Positions 17,324 through 27,167 are shown, numbered from the stretch's first letter. The stretch: DNA of 48,046 bases from Halothiobacillus sp. (GCF_028710545.1 NZ_JAQTTX010000019.1:1-48046); one strand, 5' to 3'. Program-made: numbers and translations. Notes: a model not told the origin generated them from the sequence alone.

Positions 17324-18688
17324 TCAGTCGCACGGTGAAGCCCAAAGGTCATGCTCGTCAGCAGCCGTGATTTCAACCTCGACGAAGTCGCCAGGACGCA
17401 CGTCGGTCACGTCCGGCAGGAAGACGACACCATCGATTTCCGGCGCATCACCGGGACCGCGGCCCACAGCTCCGGATTCGTCCACTTCGTCGATCAGAAT
17501 AGCCATGCGCTGCCCCACCTTGGCGGCCAACTTTGCCACGCTGATTTCGGCCTGTTTTGCCATGAACCGCTCAAGCCGCTCCTGCTTGAGCGACTCCGGC
17601 ACGGGGTTGGCCAGCTGATTTGCCGTAGCGCCCTCGACAGGCGAATAGGTAAAGGCACCGACTCGATCAAGCTGCGCTTCATCCAGAAAATCGAGCAACT
17701 GCTGGAAGTCATCCTCGGTCTCGCCAGGGAAGCCGACGATAAAGGTCGAACGCAAAGTCAGGTCGGGGCAGATATCTCGCCATGTACGGATTCGCGCCAG
17801 CACGTTCTCGCTGGATGCCGGGCGCTTCATCGCCTTGAGAATCCGCGGGCTGGCGTGCTGGAACGGGATATCGAGGTAAGGCAGCACCCAGCCCTCGGCC
17901 ATTAACGGAATGACCTCATCCACATGCGGGTAGGGATAGACATAATGCAATCGAATCCAGGCATCCATCTGCCCCAATTCGGCCGCCAGCTCCTTGAAAC
18001 GGGTCTTGACCGGTTTGCCGCCGAAGAAATCAAGCTTGTAGCGCGTATCCAGACCATACGCGCTGGTGTCCTGCGAGACGACCAGCAGTTCGCGCACCCC
18101 GGCATTCACCAGATTCTGGGCTTCGGTGAGCACCTCACCCACAGGGCGACTCACGAGATCGCCCCGCATGCTCGGAATGATGCAGAAGCTGCAACGATGG
18201 TTGCAGCCCTCGGATATTTTCAGATAAGCGTAATGCCGAGGGGTGAGTTTGATACCGACCCTGGATTCGAAATCCGAAACCTCCGTCTGAACGCGAGGTG
18301 CCGGCATCAAATCGACGAAGGGATCGTGCCGGGGCGGCAAATGCTGATGAACCGCCCCCATCACTTCGCCGTAAGCCTGTGGACCTGTGATGGCGAGTAC
18401 GCTCGGATGAGTCTGACGGATCAGCTCACCCTCGTCACGCGCACCCAGACAACCGGTCACGATGACTTTACCGTTCTCGGCCAGCGCTTCGCCGATCGCA
18501 TCCAGCGATTCTTGCGTGGCCGAGTCGATGAAACCACAGGTATTCACGATAACGAGTTCCGCATCCTGATAATCACTCGATAATGCGTAGCCTTCGGCAC
18601 GCAGCTGGGTCAGGATTCGCTCGGAATCGACCAATGCCTTGGGGCACCCCAGGCTGACAAAACCCACACGCGGTGAGGATGAACTCAT
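17324..18688 (-). CDS. rimO: Ribosomal protein uS12 methylthiotransferase RimO
   Basis: A radical-SAM enzyme that adds a methylthio group to an aspartate of ribosomal protein uS12. The 454 residues show the three expected parts. The N-terminal UPF0004 domain has [15 protein letters not shown] and [11 protein letters not shown] with its cluster Cys residues. The radical-SAM core has [11 protein letters not shown] (CxxxCxxC) near residue 153. The C-terminal TRAM domain ends near [13 protein letters not shown]. Length and motifs match RimO rather than MiaB. It follows the DUF3579 gene by 22 bp on the same strand. Confidence 0.97.
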   Translation of the reverse strand: MSSSSPRVGFVSLGCPKALVDSERILTQLRAEGYALSSDYQDAELVIVNTCGFIDSATQESLDAIGEALAENGKVIVTGCLGARDEGELIRQTHPSVLAITGPQAYGEVMGAVHQHLPPRHDPFVDLMPAPRVQTEVSDFESRVGIKLTPRHYAYLKISEGCNHRCSFCIIPSMRGDLVSRPVGEVLTEAQNLVNAGVRELLVVSQDTSAYGLDTRYKLDFFGGKPVKTRFKELAAELGQMDAWIRLHYVYPYPHVDEVIPLMAEGWVLPYLDIPFQHASPRILKAMKRPASSENVLARIRTWRDICPDLTLRSTFIVGFPGETEDDFQQLLDFLDEAQLDRVGAFTYSPVEGATANQLANPVPESLKQERLERFMAKQAEISVAKLAAKVGQRMAILIDEVDESGAVGRGPGDAPEIDGVVFLPDVTDVRPGDFVEVEITAADEHDLWASPCD

Positions 18689-18710
18689 ATTATCTGAAAC
18701 CTAAAAAGTA

Positions 18711-19058
18711 TTATTTGGCCTGAATTTCAGCCTGGGTATCGCCCGATGCAGAGGGAGGAACATATTCTTCCAGGCGGCCATCATCGTATTGCTTGTGAAT
18801 TTTGAGATTGTTGCGCTCAGCGAATTGAAGTACCGAGTCGAACATCGCGGGGTTCTGAGTTTGCAACTCGGGCTCGATGGCGAGGACTTTCTGCCCATCC
18901 AGCGAGGCCGGATGAAGGCGGTTGGAAAATACCAGCCGGTGCAGATCAAACGTAGCATCCCAACTGGCCAAACGATCAATCCAGTCACTCGGACGAAAAC
19001 GCGCACCCGATTTTGTAACGGATTCGATGAGATAACGGAAATGCATGGGATCGCTCAT
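18711..19058 (-). CDS. DUF3579 family protein
   Basis: A 115-residue soluble protein. The order MHFRYLIESVTKSGARFRPSDW, IDRLASW, RLHPASLDGQKVL and MFDSVLQFAERNNLKI is the DUF3579 pattern known from beta- and gammaproteobacteria; no function is established. The C-terminal tail is short and Ser/Ala-rich. It is the first gene of the leftward unit that runs into rimO and faces the asparaginase-like gene across a roughly 200-bp divergent spacer. Confidence 0.82.
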   Translation of the reverse strand: MSDPMHFRYLIESVTKSGARFRPSDWIDRLASWDATFDLHRLVFSNRLHPASLDGQKVLAIEPELQTQNPAMFDSVLQFAERNNLKIHKQYDDGRLEEYVPPSASGDTQAEIQAK

Positions 19059-19268
19059 AATGAATTCTTTTCTTGAGGTAAGAACCGATCAGCAAATACA
19101 GTGCCGACGACACGCAGCCACCGTAAAGCGAAATCGCCTTGCATTCTAAATTAATTAATGGACAAAAGCACTTGGACATGCGCGATGCGTCCACTTCATA
19201 CCCTGAAGAACGCGCCATACGCTCAATCTGATGCCCAACTCCCAACCCAACCGACCGAGCCTGAAGAC

Positions 19269-19802
19269 ATGTCGACACCGAACAATTCATCATCATTTCC
19301 TGTTGTCATCATCAACACCGGTGGCACTTTCAACAAAATATACCAGCCGTTGACCGGTCTGCTGACCGTCGCGAACGATGAGCGAACCATTGAAGATCTA
19401 TTGCATTCAGCCGCACCGAATCTTGATCTGCACCTGATCGGTGTGGTTCACAAGGACAGTCTGGATATGACACAGGATGACCGCACTTCAATCTGCGAGA
19501 CCATCCGCAACCTATCTCCTTCGTTGAATGCGGCACCCATCATCATCATTCATGGCACCGACACGATGCATGAAACCGCCCTTTTTCTCGACAAGGCCGA
19601 ATTGAATCGAGTCATCATCATGACAGGTGCCATGCGTCCTGCACAGATTGATCCGATTGAAGCCGCTTTGCACCTGGGCATGACGCTCGGATTTGCCGCC
19701 GCAACACCACACCCGGGTATCTATATCGCCATGCATGGACGCGTACTACCGTACAATCAGTACCGAAAAAATCGGACTATCGGGATTTTTCAAACGAAAT
19801 AA
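19269..19802 (+). CDS. Short asparaginase-like protein (N-terminal domain only)
   Basis: About 177 residues matching only the N-terminal domain of type I/II L-asparaginases. The first catalytic segment INTGGTFNK carries the nucleophilic Thr, and IIHGTDTMHETA carries the second Thr with the adjacent Asp; ITGAMRP-type (IMTGAMRPAQ) also fits. The usual C-terminal domain of about 150 residues is absent, and the frame ends at a normal stop just before a strong terminator. Short stand-alone proteins of this sort exist in several proteobacteria. The start is uncertain: 19269 gives MSTPNNSSS just before the domain, while the frame is open to 19158. Confidence 0.72.
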   Translation: MSTPNNSSSFPVVIINTGGTFNKIYQPLTGLLTVANDERTIEDLLHSAAPNLDLHLIGVVHKDSLDMTQDDRTSICETIRNLSPSLNAAPIIIIHGTDTMHETALFLDKAELNRVIIMTGAMRPAQIDPIEAALHLGMTLGFAAATPHPGIYIAMHGRVLPYNQYRKNRTIGIFQTK

Positions 19803-19805
19803 ACG

Positions 19806-19836
19806 ACAAAAGCCCCGCAAAAGCGGGGCTTTTTAA
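19806..19836. terminator. Bidirectional terminator between asparaginase-like gene and soxB
   Basis: AGCCCCGC and GCGGGGCT (19811-19818 and 19823-19830) form a stem with an AAAA loop and have A-runs to the left and T-runs to the right. It can serve the rightward gene and also soxB, which ends 49 bp away on the other strand. Confidence 0.88.
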
Positions 19837-19884
19837 TCACACAAGCATGACCTCAACTTTACGCTGAAGCCATCTGTTTCGGAC

Positions 19885-21687
19885 TCAGCAGTTGGTCAAA
19901 CCCGGGTTACCCTTCACGCCGATCAAACGCGGTTCGTTGATCTTGACTGGCTTGATGTGCTTCTTGTCGCGCAACCAGGTTTCCACCTGATCCCAGATCA
20001 TCTTGCCGGTATCGCCCGGAATTTCGCCCGGTTTTTGCACAGACGCCCAACCGGCAACCTTGTACTTTTTCTTAGGATCAATCGGCTTACCACCCAGCAT
20101 CATGTCGCTGATGCGCTTGCCTTTGACTTCGTTCGGTGCGCAAGCGTAGGTCATACCGCCGATCCGCATCATGTCACCGCCTTGCTGGTAGTACGGATCT
20201 TTGTTGAAGATGTTGTCGCAAACATCTTCACAAATACCTTTGATCTGCTCGCCGGTGAATTCATTCACAGTCACATTCGGGTAGGTCAGGCCCACTTCGG
20301 TCATCAGGTCGCCGTATTTGATCGGCTCGCCCGGAATAAGCGAAGTACCCCAGCGAACCCCCGGAGAGAAGGAGATTTCGCAATCGTTGGCGTCGATGAT
20401 GGCTTGGCAGATCAGCTGATCCCAGGAACCGGTGAAGTTACCGCGACGGTACAGCAGACCTTCGTTGGTAGCGACAACTTCATCCAGACGCTTCTTGGCG
20501 TTGAAAGTCTTGCCCTGGAAGGTGACGTCCTGGTTGGTCATCTTCTCGATCAGTGCCGCCATTTCCTTGTCGGGTTCGATGAAGTCAGCAAACACTGGCA
20601 GCAGGTGGTATTTGAAGTCCTGCAATTTGCCGTTTTTGAAGTCCATGTCGAGTACGCCGAGGAACTTGCTGTTTGAACCGGCGTTGGTCACGATGGTCTT
20701 GCCGCCCGGGTTCTTGACGATCGTCGGGTGCGGAACCGCATCGTGCGTATGGCCGCCCATAATGGCGTCGATACCAGAAACCTGTGAAGCCAGCTTCAAG
20801 TCAACGTCCATGCCGTTGTGCGACAGCACCACGACGCACTCGGCACCTTCTTTACGCGCCTTGTTGACGACATCCTGCATGTCTTCCGGGTTAATGCCAA
20901 ACGTCCAGCCCTCCACCATCCAACGCGGGTTGGCGATAGGGGTGTATGGGAAAGCCTGACCGACAATCGCCACCTTGACGCCATTCATCTCACGAATGAT
21001 ATACGGCTTGAACACGCGCTCTTCGAAATCCTCGCTACGGATATTCTGGGCAACAAACGTGAGATTGCCAGCGGCTTCGAGCTGCTTGATGCCTTCCATC
21101 ATGCGGTCTTTACCGTAAGTCGCTTCCCAATGAGAGGTGAATGCGTCGATACCGAACAGCTTCTGTGCGTCGATCTGGCATTGTGCGTTGGTCCACAGTG
21201 CGAGGCCGGAACCTTGCCAGTTGTCACCACCATCGAGAACCAACGCACCTGGACGCTGGGCCTTCATGTGTTTAACGAGGGTCAGCAGATGGGCATAACC
21301 GCCGACCTTGCCGTATTTCTTGGCTGCTTCAACATAATTGATGCATGTGAACGCATGAGCCTCGGGGGTGTTGGGCTTGAGCCCGAAATACTTGAGGAAC
21401 GCTTCGCCTACCAGATGCGGCGGGTTACCCTTCATGGAGCCAATACCCAGGTTGATGCTGGGTTCACGGAAATGGACAGGTTCCAACTGCGCGTGAATGT
21501 CGGTGTAATGCAGGATGTGCACGTTACCGAATTTGGGCACTTCGTACATGTTGCCAGAGGCACGGTTCACCTTGACGGTATTCGCCACGGATTGGTTGCC
21601 TGTGCCCGCTTGGGCGGTTTCCAGATTGATACCGGCCGCAGATGCTGCTGCGAGCATTTGCAGGAATTCCCGACGAGATAAATTCAT
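19885..21687 (-). CDS. soxB: Thiosulfohydrolase SoxB
   Basis: A periplasmic di-manganese hydrolase that releases sulfate from the thiosulfonate bound to SoxY. The 600-residue length is typical. A Tat signal with SRREFLQ opens the protein. The metal-site motifs of the 5'-nucleotidase-like fold follow: HYTDIHAQLEPV near residue 60, DGGDNWQGSG near residue 155 and GGHTHDA near residue 318. It stands alone on the minus strand, about 6 kb from soxXA, with GGAG nine bases upstream of the ATG and a palindromic sequence in its 269-bp upstream spacer. Confidence 0.96.
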   Translation of the reverse strand: MNLSRREFLQMLAAASAAGINLETAQAGTGNQSVANTVKVNRASGNMYEVPKFGNVHILHYTDIHAQLEPVHFREPSINLGIGSMKGNPPHLVGEAFLKYFGLKPNTPEAHAFTCINYVEAAKKYGKVGGYAHLLTLVKHMKAQRPGALVLDGGDNWQGSGLALWTNAQCQIDAQKLFGIDAFTSHWEATYGKDRMMEGIKQLEAAGNLTFVAQNIRSEDFEERVFKPYIIREMNGVKVAIVGQAFPYTPIANPRWMVEGWTFGINPEDMQDVVNKARKEGAECVVVLSHNGMDVDLKLASQVSGIDAIMGGHTHDAVPHPTIVKNPGGKTIVTNAGSNSKFLGVLDMDFKNGKLQDFKYHLLPVFADFIEPDKEMAALIEKMTNQDVTFQGKTFNAKKRLDEVVATNEGLLYRRGNFTGSWDQLICQAIIDANDCEISFSPGVRWGTSLIPGEPIKYGDLMTEVGLTYPNVTVNEFTGEQIKGICEDVCDNIFNKDPYYQQGGDMMRIGGMTYACAPNEVKGKRISDMMLGGKPIDPKKKYKVAGWASVQKPGEIPGDTGKMIWDQVETWLRDKKHIKPVKINEPRLIGVKGNPGLTNC

Positions 21688-21823
21688 TCGTTGATCTCCG
21701 TTATTGGATTTTTTAAGTGCGCACGCGCAGTGCAGAACAGGTTTGTCTGAAGCGAACCATTATTAATATCGCCAGAGACCCAAAAAGTTCAAAACCGCGG
21801 CCCAAGATTTAACCACACTGCCA

Positions 21824-21836
21824 CTGTCGACGACAG
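21824..21836. promoter_or_regulatory. Candidate operator upstream of soxB
   Basis: CTGTCG and CGACAG form a 13-bp palindrome with one central base, 137 bp before the soxB start, in an otherwise gene-free spacer. It shares only TGTC/GACA with the inverted repeat before soxX. A role as a regulator site is a guess. Confidence 0.25.
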
Positions 21837-21956
21837 CAAAAATACTTATGTGCATAAAAGCAAAGCACACACCTGTACCACATGATGGTGAAATCAGGCT
21901 GCGAGGTCGGACGTCATTTCTCCGAAATAGTTCCCGAGTTCAAAGTTCATTGACTA

Positions 21957-23042
21957 TCAGGCCAGGCGAGCGGGCAAATCAGGATCGACCAAGTCCAGCG
22001 CAAGACGATCCAGCGCCAGCTCCTCATTCAGCGGGTGTTTGGCCGATTGCAGGAATTCGAGCAAGACGCGATGAACCTTGAGCCAGTGCGATTTGGAGCG
22101 GGCACCGGCCAGCTTTTGAATGAAGGGTTGGATCGATGCGGGGGCTTCGGTCGGAAGACCCGAATGCATGCGCATTACCTCGACCCATAGCCGCATCAAC
22201 CAGCGGGCGAGCACGTCCCGATCCATGGTTTGCCACTGCTTGACGACCGGCAGCACCTGGTCGCGTTCCGTCATCAAACGTACCCACGCCATTGTCGGCG
22301 ATTGCCAATCCCATGCAGGTGGCGAACCGTCCATCAGTCGGTCGTCACCGATAAACCAGAGCAATTCGGCTTCTTCGGTGGCAAGGCCGTATCGCAGCGT
22401 CAGCCAATCGACCAGTGTCGCGCGACCGGGCACCGCAATCGCCAATCGCTGTATGCGGGAACGGATGGTGGACGGCAACAGATCCGCACGCTCGGATGTC
22501 ATCAGAAACAGGCTGCCCGGTGGCGGCTCTTCAAGCAATTTGAGCAACCCGTTGGCGGCACTGCGATTCATGCGTTCGGCCTGTTCGATCAAGGCCACGC
22601 GCAGCGGACCGTAACGCGTCAGGCTGAAGCTTTCGATCAACGTCCGGATGTCATCAACAGAAATATCCTTGTTTGCGCCATCACGAACCAGGAGTTGAAT
22701 ATCGGGATGCGTACCCGCGCGACGCAACCGACAAGAAGCGCATTCACCGCAGGCGCGCTCCGCCCCCGGCGTCGTAACGGGGTCGGCGCATAATAGATAC
22801 GCCGCCATTTCCCGCGCCAGAGTGAGCGAACCCAAACCCGAGGCACCGGCAACCAGCAAGCCATGCGGCAGCCGATTCTGCCGGTGCATCGACAAAAATC
22901 GATCCCAAGGTGCCCGAAGCCAAGGCATGTCGGCCACATCAACCGAGGAATTGGGCCAAGGCGATTCCGCCGCAAGATCCTCTGCCGCGTTTTTGGGTTT
23001 TGCCTTATCGGCGCCTACTTTGCTGGTTCTTGCCCTAGCCAC
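21957..23042 (-). CDS. holB: DNA polymerase III subunit delta'
   Basis: A clamp-loader subunit. From a GTG start at 23042 it has 361 residues. The AAA+-like core shows HGLLVAGASGLGSLTLAREM, a degenerate P-loop as usual for delta', and the zinc-binding set CGECASCRLRRAGTHPD. The sensor region has MNRSAANGLLKLLEEPP. I chose the GTG because it overlaps the tmk stop (GTGGCTAG) and has a GGGGGG-rich site upstream; a longer frame to 23123 would overlap tmk deeply. It is the last gene of the long fab-pab-mltG-tmk cluster. Confidence 0.93.
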   Translation of the reverse strand: MARARTSKVGADKAKPKNAAEDLAAESPWPNSSVDVADMPWLRAPWDRFLSMHRQNRLPHGLLVAGASGLGSLTLAREMAAYLLCADPVTTPGAERACGECASCRLRRAGTHPDIQLLVRDGANKDISVDDIRTLIESFSLTRYGPLRVALIEQAERMNRSAANGLLKLLEEPPPGSLFLMTSERADLLPSTIRSRIQRLAIAVPGRATLVDWLTLRYGLATEEAELLWFIGDDRLMDGSPPAWDWQSPTMAWVRLMTERDQVLPVVKQWQTMDRDVLARWLMRLWVEVMRMHSGLPTEAPASIQPFIQKLAGARSKSHWLKVHRVLLEFLQSAKHPLNEELALDRLALDLVDPDLPARLA

Positions 23043-23688
23043 AATTGACGCCCCCCTGCGGGAAACGGGCAGCAAGTACAGTCTGTATCTGGGTCTGCAC
23101 ATCCACAATCGGCGCGGCGGCATCGATCAATGCAAAGCGCGATGACTGCCTGGCCAACTCAAGAAAGCCCGCGCGGACACGTTCAAAAAAATCATGGCGC
23201 TCACGTTCGAATCGGTCGTGGGCACAGGCTCCTCGCCGGGCCGCCGCTCGCTTCATGCCGATATCCACGGGCAGATCGAGCAACAAGGTCAAATCGGGTG
23301 ATACGCCCTGTTCTGCCGCCTGTGCCAAGGTTTCGATCAATGATCGATCCAGACCGCGCCCCGCACCCTGATAGGCACGGGAGGAGTCGGTGAAGCGATC
23401 GCTGATCACCACCTTACCCGCAGCCAATCCGGGCTTGATCCTTCCCGCCACATGTTGCGCACGGGCTGCGAACATCAGCATGAGTTCAGTGAGCGGCACC
23501 AGATCTTCCTCTACCGGATTGAGCAGGAGTTGACGAATTGCTTCGGCAATCGGTGTACCGCCCGGCTCCCGTGTGCAATCCACTTCCCGACCATGGGCGC
23601 CAAACCACTCGGCCACGCCCGCGATGGCGGTGGACTTGCCCGCGCCTTCGACACCCTCGATGGTGATAAATATTCCGGGTAGGTTCAT
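23035..23688 (-). CDS. tmk: Thymidylate kinase
   Basis: Phosphorylates dTMP to dTDP. The 217-residue protein opens with the P-loop ITIEGVEGAGKST, followed by the DR-motif region VISDRFTDSSRAYQGAGRG with the catalytic Asp-Arg pair and a TLLLDLPVDIG segment before the lid. The length is normal. It lies between mltG and holB as in most gammaproteobacteria and overlaps the holB start by 8 bp. Confidence 0.96.
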   Translation of the reverse strand: MNLPGIFITIEGVEGAGKSTAIAGVAEWFGAHGREVDCTREPGGTPIAEAIRQLLLNPVEEDLVPLTELMLMFAARAQHVAGRIKPGLAAGKVVISDRFTDSSRAYQGAGRGLDRSLIETLAQAAEQGVSPDLTLLLDLPVDIGMKRAAARRGACAHDRFERERHDFFERVRAGFLELARQSSRFALIDAAAPIVDVQTQIQTVLAARFPQGGVNCG

Positions 23689-23710
23689 GAATGCTCAGTC
23701 ATTGGTGGGT

Positions 23711-24784
23711 TCATTGGTTTTTTTTCGGCTCGGATGCACGCGTATTTTCGACTTTACGCCAGGTCTGCACGGCCTGATTGTGACCTTTCAACGTGCGCGA
23801 AAAGGTATGTCCGCCCGTGCCATTGGCAACAAAATACAAGGCATCCGTTTTATCGGGATGTGTCACAGCCTGCAATGCGGCTGCGGACGGCAGGGCAATC
23901 GGCGTCGGCGGCAATCCGGTACGGGTGTAGGTATTGTACGGCGTATCGGCGCGCAGTTGGCTTAGCGTCAGACTTCGCGGCGAACTGTCCTCGTCGACCT
24001 GCCCCCGGATTGCCTCGGCCACACCGTAAATGACAGCCGGATCCGTCTGTAACCGCATCCCGATGTTCAATCGGTTGATGAACACACCCGCCACCATGGC
24101 ACGTTCATCAGGCAGGCCGGTTTCCTTTTCAACGATGGAGGCCAGAATCAACGCGTCGTAGGGCGTTTTCAAGGGTAAACCGGGTGCACGATCCGCCCAT
24201 GCCGCGTCCAGATGCGACCGCATCGAGCGGTAAGCTTCCTGCAGAATCTTTTTGTCCGTGGTGCCGCGTGTGAATACATAGGTATCGGGGAACAACCAGC
24301 CTTCAAGATGGGTGATAGGCCAATGCATCTCGGCGATGATCTGGGCCTGATCCAGCCCGTTCAGGGTGTGTTTGATTTCTTTTTGCGCCGCGAGCTTGTT
24401 CAGAAAATCCTGGGCCGTATCCCCTTCGGGGATGGTGATTCGATAACGCAGCACATCGCCCGCAATCAAACGATCGAGAAAACCGAGCAATCGATCCTGA
24501 TCGGTAATCCGGTATTCACCGGCCTGAATCGAGCGCGCTTTACCACTCAATCGAGCCGCCCACGCGAACACAGTCGGATTGACCCTGGCACCGGAGGCAT
24601 CAGCTATTTTGGCGATTTGCCGCGCGTCCGCACCACTTGGGATTTCTATCGTGACCGCCGCCGCGCCAGCAGGCAGCAAGGGCTGGGTGAGAAAAACACC
24701 AACCCGGCCGACCATCCAAACGGTGGCGAATAAAAGCCCCATCGTGAACAGCCAGACCCACAAATAACCGATCGCCCTATTCAT
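23711..24784 (-). CDS. mltG: Endolytic murein transglycosylase MltG
   Basis: An inner-membrane lytic transglycosylase that cuts nascent glycan strands. From the ATG at 24784 it has about 357 residues: one N-terminal helix (YLWVWLFTMGLLFATVW), a LysM-like subdomain, and the YceG catalytic domain with ASIVEKETGLPDERAMVAG, holding the catalytic Glu, followed by FINRLNIGMRLQTDPAV. The ending region has YNTYTRTGLPPTPIALPS. The chosen start overlaps the pabC stop by 8 bp, and MNRAIGYLW is the natural membrane-anchor start; the frame to 24841 runs back into pabC. Confidence 0.93.
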   Translation of the reverse strand: MNRAIGYLWVWLFTMGLLFATVWMVGRVGVFLTQPLLPAGAAAVTIEIPSGADARQIAKIADASGARVNPTVFAWAARLSGKARSIQAGEYRITDQDRLLGFLDRLIAGDVLRYRITIPEGDTAQDFLNKLAAQKEIKHTLNGLDQAQIIAEMHWPITHLEGWLFPDTYVFTRGTTDKKILQEAYRSMRSHLDAAWADRAPGLPLKTPYDALILASIVEKETGLPDERAMVAGVFINRLNIGMRLQTDPAVIYGVAEAIRGQVDEDSSPRSLTLSQLRADTPYNTYTRTGLPPTPIALPSAAALQAVTHPDKTDALYFVANGTGGHTFSRTLKGHNQAVQTWRKVENTRASEPKKNQ

Positions 24785-25694
24785 AGTATTCAGCCATTTC
24801 ACCAAACATTTTCCGACAAAGCACTTGGCTGCCGCTATCAAAAAACGCTACCTGACGCTGCAAAGCGAACCAGGCAGAATCGATCGGCATAGCACTCTCG
24901 TTTGCCTGAAGATCGCACAGACGATGCCAGCGCGCCACCAGTTCCATGGATTGATCAACAGACAACACACGCCCCGCCAGACGACCAATCGGCAGCACGC
25001 CCCGGACGGCATTGCTGATCGCAGCGGCCTGCGCCAAAGCCAGGCGACCGATGGACACGGGTGCAATCGTCACATCCAGATAACGACACAACAAGGCACG
25101 AACTGTCCCGGCAATGGCAGCCCCCTGAATCGGCGGCGTAAACCAGCGACCCTCTTCCTGCCAGTAAAAATTGCTTTGTGTTCCGCCCAGTACCAGACCA
25201 TTCTCGTCATAGATCAGGCACTCATCGACTCCCTCCGGCCAAGCCGCGCGCGCCAGCACTTGGGGCAGACGATTGAGATGCTTGAGTCCGCTGAGTGCAG
25301 GTATCGGGATACCGCCGGATTGCTTGAGCAGACCAACGCTTAATCCCTGAATCGACCATTGCGAATCCGCCGCAGGCACAGCACCGATCAAAACAGCCAG
25401 TGTGGGTTCAACCGGTTCCGCACGATGATAGCCCCGCTGCCCCGATCCTGCCGTGTACATGAGTTTTACCACGGCCTCCGACTTGCCGCTCTGCTCAACC
25501 GCCGAATCAATGATAGCGCGCACGTCGATTTCATCAGGGATCGGCAAGCCCAGCACGCAACAGGTGTAACTCATTCTGGCGAAGTGCTCCGGCCACCAGG
25601 ACAACCGACCACGGGATAACCGCATCGTTTCAAACAGACCATCGCCGTAGGCCAGACCGCGATCCTGCATGGTGAAGGGCGCAAAGTGTGTCAC
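24777..25694 (-). CDS. pabC: Aminodeoxychorismate lyase
   Basis: A PLP enzyme of fold type IV that splits 4-amino-4-deoxychorismate into p-aminobenzoate and pyruvate, for folate. The signature MQDRGLAYGDGLFETMR lies at the N-terminus. Further on are VKLMYTAGSGQRGY, carrying the PLP Lys region, and GLVLGGTQSNFYW. The start is taken as GTG at 25694, which overlaps the pabB stop (GTGA) and puts the signature at the usual distance. At about 305 residues it is some 30 longer than typical, because of a C-terminal extension without recognisable motifs. Confidence 0.9.
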   Translation of the reverse strand: MTHFAPFTMQDRGLAYGDGLFETMRLSRGRLSWWPEHFARMSYTCCVLGLPIPDEIDVRAIIDSAVEQSGKSEAVVKLMYTAGSGQRGYHRAEPVEPTLAVLIGAVPAADSQWSIQGLSVGLLKQSGGIPIPALSGLKHLNRLPQVLARAAWPEGVDECLIYDENGLVLGGTQSNFYWQEEGRWFTPPIQGAAIAGTVRALLCRYLDVTIAPVSIGRLALAQAAAISNAVRGVLPIGRLAGRVLSVDQSMELVARWHRLCDLQANESAMPIDSAWFALQRQVAFFDSGSQVLCRKMFGEMAEYYE

Positions 25695-27154
25695 GGCATT
25701 TGATCTGCATTGTGGGCGCCGGTCAGCGCCATCAACAGGCCACGGGCTTTCTCTTCGGTTTCCGTGCATTCACGTTCGGGCTCGCTATCGGCCACAATGC
25801 CAGCGCCGGTTCGAAATTCGCCTTGGCCGTCCTTCGCCAGAAATACGGTTCGAATCAGAATGTTGCTGTCCATCCGACCATCCAGACTCAAATAGCCGAC
25901 ACTTCCCGTGTAAGGGCCACGGCCGGTCTGCTCCAGTTCCGCCAGAATTTCCATGCAGCGCACCTTGGGGCAACCGGTGATCGTGCCGCCCGGAAATACC
26001 GCGGCCAGCAGATCGAATACCGTTTGATCAGGACGCAACTGCCCAGAGACATTCGATACCAGATGATGCACGTGCGCAAAAGACTCCAGCACCATCAATT
26101 CATCCACGCGAACACTACCCGGCTGGCACACGCGGCCAAGATCGTTGCGTTCCAGATCGATCAGCATCACATGCTCGGCGCGCTCCTTGGGATGCGCTCG
26201 GAGCTCGGCCATCAGCGCAGCATCACGCGCGCTGTCGGCATCCCGACGGCGCGTACCGGCAATCGGACGCGTCGAAACATGGCCACCGCGGTGATCGGCC
26301 AAACGCTCGGGCGACGAGCTGATGATCTCGCCCTCTGGCAGGCGATACCACGCTGCGAACGGCGCGGGATTATGCTGTTCCAAACGGCGGAATATGCGCA
26401 GCCCGGCATCGGCTTGAGGCGCGCGGAATCGCCAGGCGCGCGACAGATTGGCCTGGAAGACATCACCGGCACGCAGATACGCCAGAATCTTCCGCACACC
26501 CGACCGATAACGCGCCGGATCGTCTGCCTGCAAGGCTTGAATCTCCAAGGTTGAGTCGGCCTGAGGCGTGGCGCTGAACGCAGCCAGGAATGAACGCAGG
26601 GATTCGGCATCAACAGGCGATTGCCCGTCTTGAACCAGCCAGGTTTTGTGATGCAGATGATCGAATACCAGTGCGTCGCTGTGGTACTGGGCCACAGCGA
26701 CCGGAAAACCTACCCGATCGGCCGGAGCAAATCGCGGCAGATCCAGGCTAGGTTCGATTTGTCCCGCCAGTTCATAGGAAAGATAAAAACTCCAACCACC
26801 GACAAAGGGCAATTCGGTCGAAAAGCCAACCGGTGGCTTTAAAAAGGCCTTCGCTGCCAAGCCAAAGGCGGAGAGGAAATGGGATTCGGTCGTCAGGGCC
26901 TGATGCAAGCCTGTCGCGTGCAGTATGCCCTGCGCATCCAGACGCAATTCGGCGCGCACCGTGCCGAACAGGATGGACCAGCGGGCATTGTTCTGCCCTG
27001 ACTCGCTCGCGGCGCCCGAAGCCAGACTCGCGAACAGATGCGAGAATCGCCCGGGCGCCTGAGCGATCAGATCCGGAAAATCGGCCGCCGTTATCCCTTC
27101 AATTTGTTCGATGACCGGTGAACACGTCCTCGCGGAGGGTGTTTTACTGGACAT
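25691..27154 (-). CDS. pabB: Aminodeoxychorismate synthase component I
   Basis: Converts chorismate and ammonia to aminodeoxychorismate. Of 487 residues, the C-terminal two thirds form the chorismate-binding domain: DVFQANLSRAWRF, a PIAGTRRRDAD with the PIAGT motif, ERNDLGRVCQPGSV and PGGTITGCPKVRCMEIL. The N-terminal region is the usual anthranilate-synthase-like domain. It is placed directly before pabC and overlaps it by 4 bp, so folate genes sit within the fatty-acid cluster. The start lies in a 13-bp tandem duplication (see 27142-27167) and has no clear ribosome-binding site. The partner PabA is not in the window. Confidence 0.92.
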   Translation of the reverse strand: MSSKTPSARTCSPVIEQIEGITAADFPDLIAQAPGRFSHLFASLASGAASESGQNNARWSILFGTVRAELRLDAQGILHATGLHQALTTESHFLSAFGLAAKAFLKPPVGFSTELPFVGGWSFYLSYELAGQIEPSLDLPRFAPADRVGFPVAVAQYHSDALVFDHLHHKTWLVQDGQSPVDAESLRSFLAAFSATPQADSTLEIQALQADDPARYRSGVRKILAYLRAGDVFQANLSRAWRFRAPQADAGLRIFRRLEQHNPAPFAAWYRLPEGEIISSSPERLADHRGGHVSTRPIAGTRRRDADSARDAALMAELRAHPKERAEHVMLIDLERNDLGRVCQPGSVRVDELMVLESFAHVHHLVSNVSGQLRPDQTVFDLLAAVFPGGTITGCPKVRCMEILAELEQTGRGPYTGSVGYLSLDGRMDSNILIRTVFLAKDGQGEFRTGAGIVADSEPERECTETEEKARGLLMALTGAHNADQMP

Positions 27155-27167
27155 TTTTACTGGACAT
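27142..27167 (-). repeat. 13-bp tandem duplication at the pabB start codon
   Basis: Read on the minus strand, ATGTCCAGTAAAA occurs twice in succession (27167-27155 and 27154-27142). The second ATG is the pabB start. The first opens a 7-codon frame in another phase that stops at 27144-27146, overlapping the real start. Either the duplication is a recent slippage product or the short frame couples translation to the fabF-pabB junction. Confidence 0.75.
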
